Shown: positions 6,815-13,927 of the stretch, one piece after another | Position numbering within the stretch: position 1 is the stretch's first letter | Layout: every line of letters starts with the position of its first letter | Source: an uncultured Acidobacteriota bacterium | GTDB lineage: Bacteria > Acidobacteriota > Terriglobia > Bryobacterales > Bryobacteraceae | Assembly (NCBI GenBank): GCA_937952345.1 | Contig: CALFYN010000234.1 | Coordinates: 1-17,345, forward strand | Reading direction: 5' to 3' | DNA: 17,345 nucleotides | Program-made: the position numbers and the translations under genes | Notes under the pieces: model-generated | What the model was told of the DNA's origin: nothing | Database searches by the model: none | What the model saw: the letters and a program-made list of their open reading frames with translations, nothing else

Positions 6815-9800
6815 ATGAGAACGATTTTACTGACACTCACTCTAACCCTATTCGCCTCCATTGGTTCCCTCTACGCGCAAATTACCGGCGACTTGAGAGG
6901 AATGGTCTTCGATGGCAGCGGCGCCATCGTACCCAAGGCAACCGTAACCCTGAAGAGCGCCGAGACCGGCGAAGTTCGAACCGCTGAAACAACCGACGGC
7001 AGTTTCAACTTCGCACTGCTCAAGATCGGCCGGTATGAAATCCGCGCGGAAGCCGCCGGTTTTCGAGCGGCAACGACCGTGGCGGAGGTCAAGACCGGCG
7101 AAATCGCCAGCGTGCGATTCAGCCTGGAAGTTGGCCAGGTAACAGAAACCATCAGTGTTACGGACGCAGTGTCGCTGTTGAACACGGAAAACGCACAACT
7201 GCAGACCTCGGTGGCGGGGGAAGCGGTGCAGGAAATCCCGGTGGCGCGGAATCCCAATCTGTTCGCACTCACGGCTCCCGGCGTGGCGCCTGTGTCATCG
7301 AACAACCCGTTTCTGGGTTCGGGGAGCTTCAATTCGAACGGTGGCCGCGGACGAGGTAACAACATCACTGTTGACGGCATCACGGCAACGGATGTTTCGG
7401 TGACCGGCACAGGCGGCACCATCAGCCCGCTGAACTTCAGCTCGATCAAAGAAGTGAAGGTGATTACCAACAACTTCAGCGCGGAGTATGGGCGCAATTC
7501 GAGCGCGCAGGTTCTGTACATCACCAAGGGCGGCACGAACGAACTGCACGGGGAAGTATTTGAATTTTTCCGGAACAACGTATTGAACGCCCGGCCATTT
7601 TTCGACACTTCGGGCAAGACGAATATCGTGAAGCGGAATGAGTACGGCTTCGCGGTAGGCGGGCCGGTGTTTATCCCGAAGGTCATCGATGGACGCAACC
7701 GCGCGTTCTGGTATATGGATTACCAGGGTGTGAAGTTGCGCGGTGCGGGCGCGACGCGTATCGCTCGTGTTCCGACGCCGGACCAAGTGGCGGGCATCAC
7801 GGATCCGACATCGCGCGCACTGGCGCAGCAATACAGCCTGCCGACATCGCCTACCGGACAGCTCACGACCTCTTCTCCGAATAAGACGGACTTCTACCAA
7901 TGGGCGCTGCGCGGCGACTTCAATCTTTCGAGCCGCGACACGCTGTGGGTTCGCTACAGCCAGGCGGATAATATTTCGGCCAGCGACGGCTTGACGTTCA
8001 TCGGGACGAACCTGCCTGGTTTTGGCGCGACGAACGCGGGCCGGCCGCGGCAATCGACGGCGGCGCATACGCGTTTGTTTGGATCGTCGGCGGTGAACGA
8101 ATTCCGTTTTGGATTCGGACAGAGCGACGCTGGATTCCCGATCGACACACCGTTCCCGCTTGGGCCACGCATCACGTTTGCCGATGCATCGGTGAATTCC
8201 TTTGGCGTTTGGGAAGGGCTGCCGCAGGGACGCGAGCAGCGGACGTATCAGTTCACGGACAACTTCTCGATGGTGAAGGGTTCGCATAACCTGAAGTTCG
8301 GTGGCGAATATTACTATCTGCAGGCGGACAGCGTGTTCGACGCATTGCAGCGGCCGCTGTTGCAGTTTGCCTCGTTCGCGGATTTCCAGCGGGGCGTTCC
8401 GGCGGTGTTCCAGCAGCGTTTCGGGAATTCGGTACGCGCCAACCGCGTGAAGAACTTCTTCGCTTTCGCGCAGGATGACTGGAAGGTCACGCGCAATCTG
8501 ACGGTGAACCTGGGGTTGCGCATGGAGTGGGCCGGCGGTCCGACGGAAATCAACGGGCGCATCTCCAATCTCAACCTGAACAACACGACCGCACATGGAG
8601 CGGCGGGATCAGGTCCATTTGGCCTGCTGGTGCAGGGAAGGCCGTCGTTCTCGAGCAACACGAACTGGGGCCCGAGGCTTGGCTTCGCCTATAACGTAGG
8701 TGGGACCGGCAAGACGGTGATTCGCGGCGGCTACGGTGTAGCCTACGACTTCATTTTCTTGAATCCCATTACCAACCAGCGCTTCCTGCCGCCACTGATC
8801 ATCACGGGCGTGCTTTCGGGCGCGGCGAGCTTCACGGGGGCGAATTCGCTTGCCAGCATCGTGGGCGGCACGGCACAGATTCAGCGCGAGACTTTGGCTC
8901 AGGTGGGGAACCTGTCCACCACGGTGCTGAACTTTGGGGCCATTTCTCCGGCCATTGACGAAAGCCTGCGCAATCCGCAGATACATCAATGGAACCTGGG
9001 CGTGCAGCGCGAGGAAATGGGCGTGGTTTGGAAAGCCAGTTACGTGGGAACGAAAGGCAACTACCTGCCTCGGTCGCGTGATTTGAATCTGATTTCGCCG
9101 CTGGTTCCGGCCGCCACGAGTCTTGCGGATGAAACCGCGCGCCTGTCGGCGTTCCAGGCCGCCTTCGCCGCCCAGAACGGTGGTGCGACACGGCGGAGCA
9201 ACCGCATCGACGGTCGCTACAACGCGATTGTGTGGGTGGACAGCTCAGCCAATTCGAACTACCACGGGTTGCAGTTCGAGGCACAGAAGAGGATCAGCAC
9301 GTTCCTCATGAACGCGACGTACACTTTCGCCAAGAGCATCGACGATGGAAGCGACGTTCTGGGCGTACTGATCAATGACAGCTCGAATCAGCAGAATCCG
9401 CTGAGCAACCGTGACAACCGCTCGGTGTCGCAGTTCGACTTGCAGCAGCGGCTGGTTCTGACGCATAGCTGGGAGCCGGCGTGGTTCCGCGGGTCGTCGA
9501 GTTGGGCGATGCGCAACCTGCTGGGCAATTGGGGATTCTCGGGGATCACCAGTTTCCGGTCGGGATTCCCGGTGACGCTGGAGGCGGGTCCGCGCCGCGG
9601 GCTGAATCCTCTGACCGTGGTTGGAGGCGGAGCGGCTGTCCGTCCGAACGCCAGCGGAGCAGTGAACGCCGACTTTAGGCCGGCCGGATCGGCGGGTGCT
9701 CCGTTCGGGTTGAACACAGACTCCGTGCAGCGTACTTCCAACTACGCCGCGAGCCTGGGACTTTCACAGCCGCTGCTGGGCAATTTCGGCGGGCTGGGGC

Positions 9801-10030
9801 GCAATGCGCTTCGCCTGAACGGTGAGCGGAACTTCGACTGGAATGTGTATAAGAACTTCAACGTAACGGAACGCGCCAAGTTCCAGGTGCGGGCGGAGTT
9901 CTACAACATTTTCAATAACACATCGTTCCAGGATGTCAGCCGGTTGATTACTGCCCAGGACTTTGGCCAGTACACCACAGTGGGACAGAATGCGCGGTTC
10001 ATTCAATTGGGCGCGCGGTTTGTCTTCTGA
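6815..10030 (+). CDS. TonB-dependent receptor, Oar-like, with N-terminal carboxypeptidase-regulatory-like domain
   Basis: A 1071-residue outer-membrane protein. A signal peptide (about 1-21, ending LYA-Q) is followed by a carboxypeptidase-regulatory-like beta-sandwich (about 22-110; GxVFDxSGAIVPKATVTL, then the DGSFNF and GRYEIRAEAAGF strands). Next is a plug domain (about 115-240; NNITVDGI, then SIKEVKVITNNFSAEYGRNS and ITKGGTNELHG), then a long beta-barrel ending with the aromatic strand LGARFVF, the C-terminal Phe expected by the Bam machinery. These huge receptors are multiplied in Acidobacteriota and are thought to import or bind glycans, peptides or siderophores; the ligand cannot be read here. 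The start is supported by AAGGAAG at 6801-6807, seven bases upstream. The gene stands alone on its strand and is followed by a terminator. Divergence from the sugar-oxidation operon suggests co-regulation. Confidence 0.93.
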   Translation: MRTILLTLTLTLFASIGSLYAQITGDLRGMVFDGSGAIVPKATVTLKSAETGEVRTAETTDGSFNFALLKIGRYEIRAEAAGFRAATTVAEVKTGEIASVRFSLEVGQVTETISVTDAVSLLNTENAQLQTSVAGEAVQEIPVARNPNLFALTAPGVAPVSSNNPFLGSGSFNSNGGRGRGNNITVDGITATDVSVTGTGGTISPLNFSSIKEVKVITNNFSAEYGRNSSAQVLYITKGGTNELHGEVFEFFRNNVLNARPFFDTSGKTNIVKRNEYGFAVGGPVFIPKVIDGRNRAFWYMDYQGVKLRGAGATRIARVPTPDQVAGITDPTSRALAQQYSLPTSPTGQLTTSSPNKTDFYQWALRGDFNLSSRDTLWVRYSQADNISASDGLTFIGTNLPGFGATNAGRPRQSTAAHTRLFGSSAVNEFRFGFGQSDAGFPIDTPFPLGPRITFADASVNSFGVWEGLPQGREQRTYQFTDNFSMVKGSHNLKFGGEYYYLQADSVFDALQRPLLQFASFADFQRGVPAVFQQRFGNSVRANRVKNFFAFAQDDWKVTRNLTVNLGLRMEWAGGPTEINGRISNLNLNNTTAHGAAGSGPFGLLVQGRPSFSSNTNWGPRLGFAYNVGGTGKTVIRGGYGVAYDFIFLNPITNQRFLPPLIITGVLSGAASFTGANSLASIVGGTAQIQRETLAQVGNLSTTVLNFGAISPAIDESLRNPQIHQWNLGVQREEMGVVWKASYVGTKGNYLPRSRDLNLISPLVPAATSLADETARLSAFQAAFAAQNGGATRRSNRIDGRYNAIVWVDSSANSNYHGLQFEAQKRISTFLMNATYTFAKSIDDGSDVLGVLINDSSNQQNPLSNRDNRSVSQFDLQQRLVLTHSWEPAWFRGSSSWAMRNLLGNWGFSGITSFRSGFPVTLEAGPRRGLNPLTVVGGGAAVRPNASGAVNADFRPAGSAGAPFGLNTDSVQRTSNYAASLGLSQPLLGNFGGLGRNALRLNGERNFDWNVYKNFNVTERAKFQVRAEFYNIFNNTSFQDVSRLITAQDFGQYTTVGQNARFIQLGARFVF

Positions 10031-10083
10031 TGGTTGTGCGACGGCTAATGTAGCCTGACAGGTTCGATTCCAATAGTCTGGCC

Positions 10084-10120
10084 GAATTCCTCTACCAGGG
10101 GAGTTCTGCCTTTCTTTTTG
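10084..10120 (+). terminator. Rho-independent terminator after the TonB-dependent receptor gene
   Basis: A 9-bp stem (GAATTCCTC at 10084-10092 with GGGGAGTTC at 10098-10106, two G-T pairs) has a 5-base TACCA loop. After a short CTGCC-like segment comes a T-rich run (TTTCTTTTTG, 10111-10120). It lies about 54 bases after the receptor stop. On the opposite strand the hairpin is not followed by a T-run, so it works for the rightward transcript only. Confidence 0.6.
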
Positions 10121-10134
10121 TTCTTCTCGAAGAC

Positions 10135-10536
10135 TTACCGTTTTGCCAGATCGATGATGTCGAGAATCACGTTGGTGGCATCCTGGATGAGCAGGGCCCA
10201 GGTGCCGAGCGTGGCGCGGCGGCATCCTCCGCAAAGCGGGCCGAGACGGGCTTCGAGGTCGACGGGGAAGGCAACCAGTTTCTTCTGCAAGCCGGGAGGG
10301 AGCCGGCCTTTGCGCCGGAGTTGCTTTTCGAGGCCGGGAGGCAGATCGCCACCGCGCTTGGCGAGACCAGGGGGCAGACCGCTGCCGGTGGGGTGGAAGT
10401 AATCGAGAATGACGCGGCTGTCCGCGCCGAAGCCGATGTCCGCTGCCTTGCCCTTGCCCTTGCTTTTTCCTTTGCCTTGAGCGAGCAGCGACATTGGCAG
10501 AAGGAAGACGAGCAGTTCGCGTTTGCTGATGCGCAT
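10135..10536 (-). CDS. Small exported LPPGL-repeat protein, CigR-like
   Basis: A 133-residue protein with a signal peptide (about 1-20, VFLLPMSLLA-Q). Next come a Lys/Gly-rich linker (GKGKSKGKGK), a segment ending DYFHPTGSG, and three LPPGL repeats at residues 54-58, 65-69 and 79-83, each followed by a Lys. The tail ends with LLIQDATNVILDIIDLAKR. This order matches small periplasmic or membrane proteins related to CigR (a Salmonella pathogenicity-island effector or regulator) and to RcnB-like proteins; the family's biochemical role is not established, and no virulence role is implied here. An unusual LCGGC (CxxC, residues 101-105) replaces the Pro-rich turn I would expect. The start is set by a GGAAGGTG Shine-Dalgarno five bases before the ATG, two bases after the aldehyde dehydrogenase stop. 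It is the last gene of the operon. Confidence 0.75.
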   Translation of the reverse strand: MRISKRELLVFLLPMSLLAQGKGKSKGKGKAADIGFGADSRVILDYFHPTGSGLPPGLAKRGGDLPPGLEKQLRRKGRLPPGLQKKLVAFPVDLEARLGPLCGGCRRATLGTWALLIQDATNVILDIIDLAKR

Positions 10537-10538
10537 GG

Positions 10539-11957
10539 TTACACCTTCCAACAGATGAGTTTCGGTTCTGTCATTTCCTCGATGGCGTACTTGGGGCCTT
10601 CGCGGCCCGTGCCACTGAGTTTCACTCCGCCATAGGGCATCTGGTCGACGCGGTATTGGGGGATTTCGTTGATCATGAAACCGCCCACGTGAACGCGGCG
10701 TGCGGCCTGAAAAGCCTTCTCGATGTCGCGCGTGTAGATGCCGGCCTGCAGTCCATAATCGGAAGCATTGACCTTTTCGATGGCGTCCTCCAGGGAGTGG
10801 TAGGAGTTGATGCCGACCACGGGTCCGAAGGCTTCGCGGCACATGAGCTGGACATTGTCGGGGACGTCGCTGAGCACGGCGGGTTCGAGGGTGGCGCGGC
10901 TGCGCTTGCCTCCAGTGAGAAGCCGGGCGCCGTGATTGACGGCCTCACCGATCCAGCTTTCCACACGCTCGGCTTCCCGTTCCGTGATCAGCGAGCTGAT
11001 GTCGGTGGAGGCATCATGCGGATGGCCGAGACGAAGCTTACGGGTGATCTCGACGACACGATCGAGGAATGACGCTTTCACACTTTCATTGACGTAGATG
11101 CGCTGCACGCTGATACAAACCTGTCCCGAGTGGGCGAAACTGCCGGCAACGCAACGGACGGCGGCTTCATCGAGGTTGGCATCGTTTTCGACGATGACGG
11201 CGGAGTTGTTGCCGAGTTCCAGAGTGACACGCTTCATCCCCGCCAGGTTACGGAGGCGAAGGCCAACCTCAGGGCTGCCGGTGAAGGTGATCATGGCGAT
11301 GTCTTTGTGGAAGCAGAGCAGCTCGCCGATGGATCCGCCGGGGCCGGTGATGACGTTGAGCGCGCCTTTGGGCAAGCCGCATTCGAGGAAGAGATCGGCC
11401 ATCATGACGGCGCTGATGGGAGTGGTGGAAGCCGGTTTGTGGACCACGGTGTTGCCCCCGGCGAGCGCGGGGCCGATCTTGTGCATGGCGAGATTGAGCG
11501 GGAAGTTGAAGGGAGTGATGGCGGCTATGACACCGAGCGGTTCGCGCACGGTCATGGCCCAGTGGCCCTTTCCGGCGGGGGATGCGTCCATGGGCACTAC
11601 TTCGCCGTGGAGGCGGTGCGCCTCTTCGCTCGAGAAAAGCAATGTCAGCGCGGCGCGCTCGGCTTCCATGCGCGCCTCTTTGATGGGCTTGCCGGATTCG
11701 GAGCTGATGGCCTGGGCGAAATCCGCCGCGCGATCCATGAGGAGCTGATAGGCTTTGCGCAAGACCGTGGCGCGCTCATGCAAGATCATTTCCCGCATTA
11801 CAGGCGCGGCGGCTTTGGCAGCGGCAATTGCCGCTTCCACTTGTGCGGCTTCGGCCTGGTAGATGGTGCCGACGGTGGAGCCATCGAAGGGGAGTTGCAC
11901 GTCTTGCGGGTGGGACGATCGCACGGGTTCGCCCGCGATACGCATGGGGTATTCCAT
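10539..11957 (-). CDS. NAD(P)-dependent aldehyde dehydrogenase
   Basis: The ATG at 11957 gives 472 residues and lies 10 bases after the preceding stop; an ATG at 11945 is also possible. An in-frame codon at 12032 would extend into the upstream gene and adds nothing typical. Catalytic features are the oxyanion Asn in PFNFPLN (residue 151), Lys174 in VHKPAS, FTGS (225-228), the general-base Glu247 in LELGNN, and the nucleophile Cys281 in GQVCISVQR. The common second Gly of LELGG is Asn. The overall pattern fits the lactaldehyde/glyceraldehyde-like subgroup; the substrate is not determinable. A normal cytoplasmic enzyme of normal length. It lies between the DUF457 membrane-protein gene and the LPPGL-repeat gene, with 10-base and 2-base gaps, so it is co-transcribed with them. 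Confidence 0.93.
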   Translation of the reverse strand: MEYPMRIAGEPVRSSHPQDVQLPFDGSTVGTIYQAEAAQVEAAIAAAKAAAPVMREMILHERATVLRKAYQLLMDRAADFAQAISSESGKPIKEARMEAERAALTLLFSSEEAHRLHGEVVPMDASPAGKGHWAMTVREPLGVIAAITPFNFPLNLAMHKIGPALAGGNTVVHKPASTTPISAVMMADLFLECGLPKGALNVITGPGGSIGELLCFHKDIAMITFTGSPEVGLRLRNLAGMKRVTLELGNNSAVIVENDANLDEAAVRCVAGSFAHSGQVCISVQRIYVNESVKASFLDRVVEITRKLRLGHPHDASTDISSLITEREAERVESWIGEAVNHGARLLTGGKRSRATLEPAVLSDVPDNVQLMCREAFGPVVGINSYHSLEDAIEKVNASDYGLQAGIYTRDIEKAFQAARRVHVGGFMINEIPQYRVDQMPYGGVKLSGTGREGPKYAIEEMTEPKLICWKV

Positions 11958-11967
11958 GTCCGTTATG

Positions 11968-12957
11968 TTATCGCGGCTGCAGTGGTCCGAACCCGTAGTT
12001 TTCTTCCAGAACACGTCCCGCGGCGTCGACAATCACGCTGGCGACGAAACGCGGGGCAGATGGATCGCCGAAGCGGAGATCGATGACCTCGATGCGGACG
12101 GAGCCTTCGGGGCGGTCGAGCGGGGTGGCCACCCAGAATGGATACTGCGCAAATCCGAGGAACCGGCGCACGGTTGCAGTACGGCCGGCGGCTTCGACGG
12201 CGGGCGAGGGCTGAGGAGGATAGTAGATCGTACCGGCTGTGGGGTCGTATGGGAAGAGCAGATTGATCCGTTGCAGGGAAACACCGTTCGCTGTTTCCAC
12301 ATAGGCGATCCATTCGAAGGGATTGCCGAAGTGAGGGAAAGCGGCGACGCGGCGGGCGGGCGCGCCGGCGTAAGTGTGGGAGTTGAGGGTTTCGAGGGCA
12401 CGCTGATGGAGAACGAAGCGCGCTCCCTCATAAATGAGCAGAGTGGCGAGAGCGAAGATGGCGGCGCCCCGGCCAGTGCCGGGCTTTGCCCCGATTTCGG
12501 AGCTGACCAACTTGGAGAGCAACGGTCCGGCGACGGCGAGCAGGAGGATCGCCCAGATCCAGATATCGACGACATTGGTGATATCGAGATGAAGCCAGTC
12601 GTCGCGGAACGGCTTCAGCATACGGATGCCGTAGGTGTTCGACCAGTCGAGAAAGATGTGGGACAGCACGCCCAGCCAGGCGATGAAGGTGGCCTTCATC
12701 CACGGCAGTCGTTTGCGGACAATGGCGGCCACCAAGGCCACGGTGGCGGCGGCGACCAGGGGCGATGCAACGAAGGTATGGGTCCAGCCGCGGTGGAAAT
12801 CGAGGTAGTCCAGCGAGGTACCGAATGGACGGATCAAGCCATCGGCATCGGGAATGTTCGCGGCCACCATGAGGATGGCGGCGGCATGGGGACTGAGGCG
12901 GTTGCATCCGGCGCGCGCAATCATCAGACCGGTGAGCGTGTGCGTCAGGTTGTCCAA
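11968..12957 (-). CDS. Metal-dependent hydrolase-like inner-membrane protein, DUF457 / YdjM-YbcI family
   Basis: A 329-residue protein starting at a TTG (12957), inside the last codons of the lipid kinase gene (13-base overlap). The N-terminus MDNLTHTLTG is the family's usual beginning. Putative metal ligands are His6, Asp37 and Asp39 in IPDADG, His55 and His60 in HRGWTHT, and His100 and Asp104 in SHIFLDWSNTYG. Several membrane segments are visible (about 63-80, 88-104, 128-148 and one near 185), then a soluble C-terminal half rich in beta-strands that is longer than in YdjM. YdjM is described as an SOS-regulated inner-membrane protein; hydrolase activity is inferred from metal motifs only. 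Linkage to a lipid kinase gene suggests an envelope-lipid substrate, which is my inference. Confidence 0.85.
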   Translation of the reverse strand: MDNLTHTLTGLMIARAGCNRLSPHAAAILMVAANIPDADGLIRPFGTSLDYLDFHRGWTHTFVASPLVAAATVALVAAIVRKRLPWMKATFIAWLGVLSHIFLDWSNTYGIRMLKPFRDDWLHLDITNVVDIWIWAILLLAVAGPLLSKLVSSEIGAKPGTGRGAAIFALATLLIYEGARFVLHQRALETLNSHTYAGAPARRVAAFPHFGNPFEWIAYVETANGVSLQRINLLFPYDPTAGTIYYPPQPSPAVEAAGRTATVRRFLGFAQYPFWVATPLDRPEGSVRIEVIDLRFGDPSAPRFVASVIVDAAGRVLEENYGFGPLQPR

Positions 12958-13835
12958 CGGGAGCGCTCCTTTTGCAGGTACGACGGCGGCAGCAGCAGCG
13001 TGAGCGAATCGGGGACCACTTCGAGCGTGGCGGGAAGTGTTCCGGCATCCTCTCCATCGAGTTGCAGGTGGACTTTGCCACCGTTGATGGGATCGAGCGC
13101 GAGCCGCGTCACGGTGGTGGCGGTGACGCCCTTGAGCCGGGATGCGTTTTTGAGGAGCACGCCGGCGAAGTATTTGAAGTAGCGGAGCGGATTGCTGCCT
13201 TCGAACAAGTACAACCCGAATTGGGGGCAGAGCAGGCTGGCGTTGCGGGCAATCTCGAGATCGCCGCCGTAGTTGCGGACAAGGCTGGCGAGCGCGAAGC
13301 TGCAGCGGTGCGTCGATTGGGGCAGCGTGGCGTCGAGTTCTTCGAGCCGGCGCGTGACCGATTGAAAGCCGGCGAGCCAGTAGGCGCCCTTGCCGAGGGT
13401 CCGTTTGAGCGACGGATTGATGTAGGTGACAATGTGCGCATCGAGCCCGGCGCCGGCCATGCAGACGAAGTAGCGGCGAATGGCGCCATCGCGGTTGCGC
13501 ACCAACCCGGTGGAGACTCTGGTCGGCTGGAATTGGTGGAGCAACTCGGCTGCCGTCACTGGAGAAGTGGGGATGCGGGTTTCCCTGGCAAGAACGTTCG
13601 CGGTTCCCGCGGGCAACACGGCGAGAGGGACGTCGGATCCGATCATGCCGTTCAAGACTTCATTGATGGTGCCGTCTCCGCCGACAACCAGGATCAGCTT
13701 CGCCCCGGCGGCAACCGCTCGCGCGGCGATTTGGGTTGCGTCGCCAGGAGCTGCCGTGGGGCGGGGTTCCACGCCGTGACCCTGTTCCTGCAACGTTCGC
13801 AGGACCTGGGTGATGAGCTGTGGCCTGCGCCGCAT
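12945..13835 (-). CDS. Diacylglycerol-kinase-type lipid kinase (DgkB/YegS/LCB5 fold), N-terminus probably incomplete at this ATG
   Basis: From the ATG at 13835, 296 residues are read. The catalytic-domain signature is clear: VVGGDGTINEVLNG (Gly52, Gly53, Asp54, Gly55, Thr56) and LPAGTANVLARE (74-85), which bind ATP and lipid. The C-terminal beta-sandwich ends with the LQLDGE element typical of the family. The protein would phosphorylate a lipid such as diacylglycerol at the membrane face. The family's first strand, normally VxxIxNPxxGK, is missing from this reading but is encoded in frame just upstream (13836-13871; VLIYNPNAGK). No ATG, GTG or TTG occurs before the in-frame TAG at 13902-13904, so the real start is unresolved (see findings). 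The gene is first in the operon and overlaps DUF457 by 13 bases. Confidence 0.85.
   Translation of the reverse strand: MRRRPQLITQVLRTLQEQGHGVEPRPTAAPGDATQIAARAVAAGAKLILVVGGDGTINEVLNGMIGSDVPLAVLPAGTANVLARETRIPTSPVTAAELLHQFQPTRVSTGLVRNRDGAIRRYFVCMAGAGLDAHIVTYINPSLKRTLGKGAYWLAGFQSVTRRLEELDATLPQSTHRCSFALASLVRNYGGDLEIARNASLLCPQFGLYLFEGSNPLRYFKYFAGVLLKNASRLKGVTATTVTRLALDPINGGKVHLQLDGEDAGTLPATLEVVPDSLTLLLPPSYLQKERSRWTT
12966..12973 (-). promoter_or_regulatory. Shine-Dalgarno that fixes a TTG start
   Basis: The complementary strand reads AAAAGGAG, eight bases before the TTG at 12957 and inside the end of the lipid kinase gene. Together with the conserved N-terminus MDNLTHTLTG, this supports TTG as the true start of the DUF457 gene. 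Confidence 0.75.
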
Positions 13836-13901
13836 TTTGCCGGCGTTCGGGTTGTAAATGAGAACGGAATTCTGGTAACGGGGGATGGCTGCTTCGATCC
13901 T
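13836..13901 (-). other. In-frame upstream coding extension of the lipid kinase without a standard start codon
   Basis: Twenty-two codons are open between a TAG (13902-13904) and the ATG at 13835. They encode the conserved first strand VLIYNPNAGK. The only initiation-like codons are ATC (13896-13898 and 13884-13886) and ATT (13857-13859). A five-C run on the coding strand (13880-13884) is where a one-base insertion or deletion would join this frame to an upstream ATG. Confidence 0.6.
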
Positions 13902-13927
13902 CTACTACTTGCCATAATAAAACGTTC

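Noticed and set aside
6570..6818. Small open frames in the divergent intergenic region (up to about 99 codons)
   Set aside because: They have no Shine-Dalgarno, overlap each other or the receptor start, and show no recognisable protein features.
10050..10105. tRNA-like elements: GGTTCGATTCC on the + strand and TGGTAGAG on the - strand
   Set aside because: The T-loop-like and D-loop-like words lie on opposite strands, and the bases flanking the TTCGATT loop do not form a five-base stem, so no cloverleaf is possible.
11958..12032. N-terminal extension of the aldehyde dehydrogenase to 12032
   Set aside because: It would overlap the DUF457 coding region by 65 bases and adds residues not typical of the family; the ATG at 11957 follows the preceding stop by 10 bases.
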